This document shows positions 24,173 to 28,091 of a DNA stretch of 28,091 nucleotides, one piece after another. The first letter of the stretch is position 1, and each line of letters begins with the position of its first letter. The stretch comes from a virus: positions 1-28,091 of IMG/VR virus record IMGVR_UViG_3300020404_001086; one strand, written 5' to 3'. The notes beneath the pieces are model-generated. The model was given only the letters and a program-made list of their open reading frames with translations, had not been told where the DNA came from and searched no databases. Position numbers and translations under genes: made by a program.

Positions 24173-24934
24173 ATGGCAACAAACATAAACACTAAAAAAC
24201 AAGAAGTTTACAAGTACGTAGAACTTAGTCTTGGTGGTGGAATGATCGACGTTGAACTCGATCCAGAGCATTATGAAAGTGCTCTTAACACAGCATTTAC
24301 TAAATTTAGACAGCGTAGCGAAAATAGTGTTGAAGAATCATATGTATTTTTACCTACAGTAATAGATCAAAATGAGTATATACTACCAAACGAAGTAATG
24401 GAAGTAAGGCAAATTTTCCGTAGATCAATTGGTTCACGTACAGGCGGTGGAGATGGCGGAACATTATTTGAACCTTTCAACCTAGCATATACAAACACTT
24501 ATTTGTTAGCAAGTTCTAACATGGGTGGACTTGCAACATATAATGCATTTGCCGGTTACCAAGAATTAGTTGGACGTATGTTTGGTTCTTTTATAGAATT
24601 TAAATGGAACAGATCAAATAAGAAACTTACAATATTACAACGTGCCCGTGCAGAAGAAGAACTATTACTAGAATGTTACAATTACAGACCAGACTTTGAA
24701 TTATTAGATGACTATATGGCTGTACAATGGATCAAAGATTATACACTTGCTAAGTGTAAATATATGCTTGGAGAAGCACGTAGTAAATTTGCAACTGTAG
24801 CAGGCCCACAAGGAGGCACATCTTTAAACGGTGATGCCCTAAAAGCTGAAGCACAAGCTGAGATGGAAAAACTAGAGCAAGATTTATCACTAGCAGTAGC
24901 TGGTGGCGTCGGATATAGCTTCACAATCGGTTAA
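24173..24934 (+). CDS. 13: neck protein, gp13-like
   Basis: A 253-residue protein starting M-A-T-N-I-N-T-K-K, chosen over the in-frame ATG at 24101 because GGAGAAG lies five to eleven bases before 24173 and a late promoter lies just upstream. T4 gp13 likeness: an N-terminal V-E-L-x-P-E-H-Y-x-x-A-L-N-x-A-F segment, F-L-P-T-V-I-D-Q-N-E-Y-I-L-P-x-E-V-M-E-V-R-Q-I-F, and the strand near residue 140 with F-I-E-F-K-W-N followed by a Y-N-Y-R-P turn. The C-terminal part is helical with an Ala/Glu-rich stretch. gp13 binds the portal-proximal neck and completes DNA-filled heads. In T4 genes 13, 14 and 15 are co-directional; here gp13 diverges from gp14 and gp15. Confidence 0.85.
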   Translation: MATNINTKKQEVYKYVELSLGGGMIDVELDPEHYESALNTAFTKFRQRSENSVEESYVFLPTVIDQNEYILPNEVMEVRQIFRRSIGSRTGGGDGGTLFEPFNLAYTNTYLLASSNMGGLATYNAFAGYQELVGRMFGSFIEFKWNRSNKKLTILQRARAEEELLLECYNYRPDFELLDDYMAVQWIKDYTLAKCKYMLGEARSKFATVAGPQGGTSLNGDALKAEAQAEMEKLEQDLSLAVAGGVGYSFTIG

Positions 24935-24942
24935 AATAACAC

Positions 24943-24971
24943 TTGACATCTGCTAAATTATAAAGTATACT
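24943..24971 (+). promoter_or_regulatory. sigma70-type promoter for dNMP kinase
   Basis: TTGACA (24943-24948), 17-base spacer, TATACT (24966-24971): perfect -35 and one mismatch in the -10, within the 62-base gap between gp13 and the kinase. AGGAG follows at 24986-24990 before a TTG start. This should give early expression of the kinase by host polymerase, in contrast to its late neighbours. Confidence 0.83.
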
Positions 24972-24996
24972 ATACATTATAACTTAGGAGAACAAC

Positions 24997-25632
24997 TTGA
25001 TAATTGGAATTTGTGGCTTAATCGGTAGTGGTAAAGGTACAGTAGCAGACGTTCTTGTTGAAGAACATAAATTCGAAAAAATATCATTTGCAGATAAACT
25101 GAAAGATGCAGTAGGCGTACTATTTGACTGGCCGCGTGACATGCTTGAGGGTGAAACATCTGATAGTAGGTACTGGCGTGAGCAAGAAGATAAGTTTTGG
25201 ACTGAAGAAACAGGACGTTCAATAACACCAAGATTAGTATTACAAGAGTTTGGTACAGATTGTATGCGTAATGGATTTTATGACGGAGTATGGGTCAGCT
25301 TTGTAAAGAAGAAAATAATAGACAATCCAGACAAAAATTTTGTTATTCCTGATGTAAGATTTGAGAACGAAGTAGAAGTAATTAAAAGTATGGGTGGTAA
25401 AGTATGGTGTGTAAAACGTGGCCCAGATCCTGTATGGTTTAGACAATATCAAGATTTAGGCATTGAGCCTACAGATATACATCCAAGTGAATGGCGTTGG
25501 GCTAAAGCATCATTTGAACATAATATTTACAATGAAGGAACCATTGCAGATCTTAAAAGTCAGGTAAAAGGTCGCCTTGTTTCCACTTTGCGCCTTGCTT
25601 CTGCATCAACCTCTGACAGTTCGCACAAATAG
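24997..25632 (+). CDS. 1: deoxynucleoside monophosphate kinase, T4 gene 1-like
   Basis: A 211-residue P-loop kinase. The start is TTG at 24997: AGGAG sits 6 bases upstream and the frame then gives I-I-G-I-C-G-L-I-G-S-G-K-G-T, the Walker A loop at its usual place near residues 7-15. Later come F-A-D-K-L-K-D-A (LID/NMP-binding side), L-Q-E-F-G-T-D near the centre, and V-I-P-D-V-R-F-E-N-E-V, as in T4 dNMP kinase, which phosphorylates dGMP, dTMP and modified dCMP. The last ~27 codons overlap the antisense HNH gene by 80 bases, and the final ~20 residues (Arg/Ser/Thr-rich) do not look like the usual C-terminus, so the native end was probably replaced. It has its own sigma70 promoter. Confidence 0.85.
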   Translation: MIIGICGLIGSGKGTVADVLVEEHKFEKISFADKLKDAVGVLFDWPRDMLEGETSDSRYWREQEDKFWTEETGRSITPRLVLQEFGTDCMRNGFYDGVWVSFVKKKIIDNPDKNFVIPDVRFENEVEVIKSMGGKVWCVKRGPDPVWFRQYQDLGIEPTDIHPSEWRWAKASFEHNIYNEGTIADLKSQVKGRLVSTLRLASASTSDSSHK

Positions 25633-25891
25633 TTTTCAAGTTACTTCGCAACGTATTGTTTAGATCACCATCTATATGATATACATTAAATTGTTCAGGT
25701 TTATTACTTTTAAAATTACACTTTTCACATACATCTAATTGTCTATAACCAGCACGATGCCATTTAGGTATACCCCACATTTTCTTACCATGGTGTAAAC
25801 AAGTGTCGCACTGCCTGCGATAAAATGTTTTACCATTTTTTTTATAATTTACAGCCGCAGGCCGGTATCCGCACTCGCATAAAGGTCTCAT
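25553..25891 (-). CDS. HNH endonuclease (phage homing-type)
   Basis: A 112-residue protein with paired metal knuckles and an HNH core: C5-E-C7, C28-x-x-C31, C55-E-K-C58, then Y-H72-I-D-G-D-L-N-N, R-S-N84-L-K, and C89-A-N-C92-Q-R. The C-terminus K-W-K-Q-G-D-L-L-P-D-F is typical of the small HNH proteins scattered through T4-like cyanophage genomes. These nick or cut DNA and can spread by homing. The gene stands alone on the minus strand between two plus-strand genes and overlaps the kinase 3' end by 80 bases, as expected of an insertion. Upstream of its ATG is TAAATACAAT, shared with the late-promoter region at 6893-6902. Confidence 0.88.
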   Translation of the reverse strand: MRPLCECGYRPAAVNYKKNGKTFYRRQCDTCLHHGKKMWGIPKWHRAGYRQLDVCEKCNFKSNKPEQFNVYHIDGDLNNTLRSNLKTICANCQRLMQKQGAKWKQGDLLPDF

Positions 25892-25895
25892 ATTG

Positions 25896-25903
25896 TATTT
25901 ACC
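25896..25903 (-). promoter_or_regulatory. weak late-promoter-like box before HNH gene
   Basis: On the minus strand GGTAAATA, two mismatches from TATAAATA, ending only four bases before the HNH ATG. The 13 bases TAAATACAATATG are identical to those at the late promoter near 6893. It may be a promoter giving a near-leaderless transcript, or chance in AT-rich DNA. Confidence 0.3.
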
Positions 25904-25958
25904 TACCCTTTGTGGTACCTTTTTATTGGTGTTTTGATATATGTTTTTGAAGAAATCA

Positions 25959-25966
25959 TATAAATA
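25959..25966 (+). promoter_or_regulatory. T4 late promoter for gp18
   Basis: A perfect TATAAATA followed by C, in the 107-base gap between the HNH and sheath genes. The sheath ATG is 32 bases past the box, with AGGAG between. This is the only exact consensus among the late boxes in the window and stands before what should be the most abundant tail protein. Confidence 0.85.
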
Positions 25967-25998
25967 CTTTTAACAGTTGTTATAACAGGAGAACTTAA

Positions 25999-28091
25999 AT
26001 GGCTTTAATATCACCAGGTGTACAAGTTAGCGTAATAGACGAGAGTTTTTACACACCAGCAGAACCAGGTACAACGCCTATGATTTTTGTAGTGTCTAAA
26101 CAAGACAAAGCAAACGCTTCAGGCACAGGTACAGCAAGAGGTACAACAAAGGCAAATGCCGGTGTACCATTTTTAATTACATCACAAAGAGATTTATCAG
26201 ACACGTTCGGAGATCCACACTTCCAAACAGATGCAAGCAACAATCCAGTAAACGGGGGCGAACTTAACGAATACGGGTTACAAGCGGCTTACTCCTATTT
26301 GGGTGTCAGCAATAGAGCATTTGTTGTTAGAGCAGATGTTGATCTAAACGAACTTAGCCCAAGTGCAAATGCACCTGCGGCAAATCCAGCAAACGGAACA
26401 TGGTGGTTTGATACAGCATTAACAAAATACGGAATATTTGAGTGGAACGCAAACGCGGTAACTGTTACTGGTGGACAGTCATTCACTAATAAAGTTCCAT
26501 TAGTTATTACTTCAAAATCACAACTAGTTGGCGGAAGTGCAACAGGACTTCCTAAAGGCGCAGTTGGTGCAGTAGGCGATTATGCTGTAGTTACAACAAC
26601 TACTTTGAACAAAGTTTATTATAAAAATAGTTCAGGAACATGGGTAAAAGTAGGCTCAGCGGCTTGGGTAGCAAGTTGGCCAACTGTAACAGGTACAGCG
26701 GCTAACCCAACACTAACAAGTAGCCAAGGTATTTCAATTAACGGATCAACAGTTTCGTTAGGTGGATCAGACACTACTGTAGCACAATTTGCGGCGGCAG
26801 TAAACAGTGCAGGTATTACAGGCGTTACTGCATCTGTAGTTGATGGTAAAATTAACTTGTTTGGAGACGGTACAAACACAGTTGATGGTACAACAGACGA
26901 TGATGGCGCTATTAGACTAGCGGCAGGTGGATCAGGTACACTACTTGCAGACCTAGGACTAACAGCAGGTGACTACTATTCACCAGCATTTGAAATTGCT
27001 CCACACACAGCAGTTCCAGCATTTAAAACAGCTGATACAAAATCAAGACCAACAGGAAGTGTTTGGTTTAAAATTACTGATGCAAACTTAGGCGTACAGA
27101 TGAAAGTTAAGCAGTTCAACGGAACTACAAAACTTTGGGAAGACAAGCCAGCACCAGTATATACAAACCATGCTCAAGCATTATATAATTTAGATAAAGC
27201 ACAAGGTGGTTTAGGACTTGCATTAGGTCAGTTATATGTACAAGCACATACTTCAGAAGCAGAAAACGAAGAATTTGACTTTACAATTATGGCAAGAAAC
27301 AGTTCAACTGCAACTAAAATTACTTCAAGTGCAGTAGCAACACAATTAAGCAGTCAGTCATATGGCTTTACTATTGCTGAAAGTATTGTAGGACAACTTG
27401 CTATGTCAGGTGGACAAGCATTAAGTATTACAGCAACAGGCGCGGCAAGTGATGCAGACTTAATTGCAAACGCAATTAACGCGGCAGGATTTACTAACGT
27501 TGTTGCAAGTGTAGATGCTTCAAACAGAGTTGTAATTGAACATAACGATGGCGGAGAAATCCACATTAAAGACACAAACGGTGCTTTAGGTTTAATTGGC
27601 TTTACAGCATTTAATTACTCAACAAAATCAGGTACTGCAAACTTATATGCGGCACCAAGCGGTGATGCAACTTATGACTTCCACGCTTCAAACTGGAAGA
27701 TCCTAACACAAACTGCAAGTGCAGATGCTCCAACAGCGTTAACAACTGATGGTGCATTATGGTACAACAGTATTGTTGATGAAGTTGATATTATGGTACA
27801 CGATGGTAGTACATGGAAAGGTTACCAGAACGTTTACAGTTCAGCTGATCCATTAGGACCAATTGTAAGTGCAACACAACCAACTACACAACAAGACGGT
27901 TCATCTGCACTAGTAACAGGTGATATTTGGGTATCAACAGCAGATTTAGAAACATATCCGCAAGTACACAAATATAATTCAGACTTAGCAAAATGGATTG
28001 CATTAGACGAAGGCGATCAAACATCAGAAGATGGTATTTTGTTTGCTGATGCACGTTACGGTACAAGTGGCGGGACAGCTACAGAAGCACC
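25999..28091 (+). CDS. 18: tail sheath protein gp18-like, 3' end outside window
   Basis: An open frame from ATG 25999 (AGGAG nine bases upstream) to the window edge, 697 codons without a stop. The N-terminus A-L-I-S-P-G-V-Q-V-S-V-I-D-E-S is the classic start of contractile tail sheath proteins, followed by T-P-M-I-F-V and G-L-Q-A-A-Y-S-Y-L-G-V-S-N-R-A-F-V-V-R-A-D, also typical. Downstream are several surface-type insertions with W-F/W-Y and D-G-S-T-W units, then G-D-I-W-V-S-T and D-G-I-L-F-A-D-A-R-Y, which match sheaths of T4-like marine phages. T4 gp18 is 659 residues, so this one is longer, and its conserved C-terminal sheath domain should lie beyond the window. It polymerises around the tail tube and contracts on infection. 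Confidence 0.92.
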   Translation, partial: MALISPGVQVSVIDESFYTPAEPGTTPMIFVVSKQDKANASGTGTARGTTKANAGVPFLITSQRDLSDTFGDPHFQTDASNNPVNGGELNEYGLQAAYSYLGVSNRAFVVRADVDLNELSPSANAPAANPANGTWWFDTALTKYGIFEWNANAVTVTGGQSFTNKVPLVITSKSQLVGGSATGLPKGAVGAVGDYAVVTTTTLNKVYYKNSSGTWVKVGSAAWVASWPTVTGTAANPTLTSSQGISINGSTVSLGGSDTTVAQFAAAVNSAGITGVTASVVDGKINLFGDGTNTVDGTTDDDGAIRLAAGGSGTLLADLGLTAGDYYSPAFEIAPHTAVPAFKTADTKSRPTGSVWFKITDANLGVQMKVKQFNGTTKLWEDKPAPVYTNHAQALYNLDKAQGGLGLALGQLYVQAHTSEAENEEFDFTIMARNSSTATKITSSAVATQLSSQSYGFTIAESIVGQLAMSGGQALSITATGAASDADLIANAINAAGFTNVVASVDASNRVVIEHNDGGEIHIKDTNGALGLIGFTAFNYSTKSGTANLYAAPSGDATYDFHASNWKILTQTASADAPTALTTDGALWYNSIVDEVDIMVHDGSTWKGYQNVYSSADPLGPIVSATQPTTQQDGSSALVTGDIWVSTADLETYPQVHKYNSDLAKWIALDEGDQTSEDGILFADARYGTSGGTATEA

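Overview
The window is a piece of the genome of a tailed, T4-like (contractile-tail) bacteriophage, most likely marine. The evidence is a set of recognisable T4-type virion genes (neck gp13 and gp14, tail-completion gp15, tail sheath gp18, a gp10-like baseplate/fibre protein, a T4 gene-1-like dNMP kinase), TATAAATA-type late promoters, tight overlapping gene packing, AT-rich DNA, and accessory genes of the kind carried by T4-like cyanophages and pelagiphages (carbamoyltransferase, 2OG-Fe(II) oxygenases, tryptophan-halogenase homologues, HNH endonuclease). No photosynthesis gene, tRNA or other host-specific marker is present, so the host (cyanobacterium, SAR11 or another marine bacterium) cannot be fixed from this sequence.

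Layout. (1) 1-6861, plus strand: an accessory 'tailoring' operon: end of a 2OG oxygenase, NodU-type carbamoyltransferase, a second 2OG oxygenase, a DUF6445-like oxygenase-fold protein, a prolyl-hydroxylase-like 2OG oxygenase, a flavin-dependent halogenase, an SGNH hydrolase and a GmhB-like HAD phosphatase. (2) 6890-15428, plus strand: a late promoter followed by four virion genes ending in a 1980-residue structural protein that carries about five copies of a ~80-100-residue repeat. (3) 15425-24123, minus strand: gp14, a small two-helix membrane protein, gp15, then a second tailoring block (Nudix, two further halogenases in tandem, HldE, HldD, cupin). This block meets the structural operon tail to tail with a 4-bp overlap. 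(4) 24132-28091: divergent late promoters forming an inverted repeat, gp13 on the plus strand, a sigma70-type promoter and dNMP kinase, an antisense HNH gene overlapping the kinase 3' end, and a perfect TATAAATA late promoter in front of gp18, which runs off the window.

How it may fit together. GmhB, HldE and HldD are three of the four enzymes that make ADP-L-glycero-D-manno-heptose; GmhA is not in the window. With the carbamoyltransferase, three divergent halogenases, up to four hydroxylase-type oxygenases, a cupin and an SGNH hydrolase, the phage appears to carry a multi-step pathway for decorating a sugar or another small molecule. The product could go onto virion glycans, host surface sugars, phage DNA, or be a free metabolite. 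No glycosyltransferase, flavin reductase or DNA-modifying transferase is seen here, so the target is unknown.

A genome-scale oddity: reading the whole plus strand by eye I found no GCAGC and no GCTGC (that is, no GCWGC site), while GCGGC/GCCGC occur more than forty times. Ala-Ala pairs are consistently written GCG-GCN or GCC-GCN although single alanines mostly use GCA or GCT. This looks like avoidance of a GCWGC restriction or modification target. No stretch over 300 bases lacks a gene; the longest intergenic gap is about 107 bases (25892-25998) and holds the gp18 late promoter.
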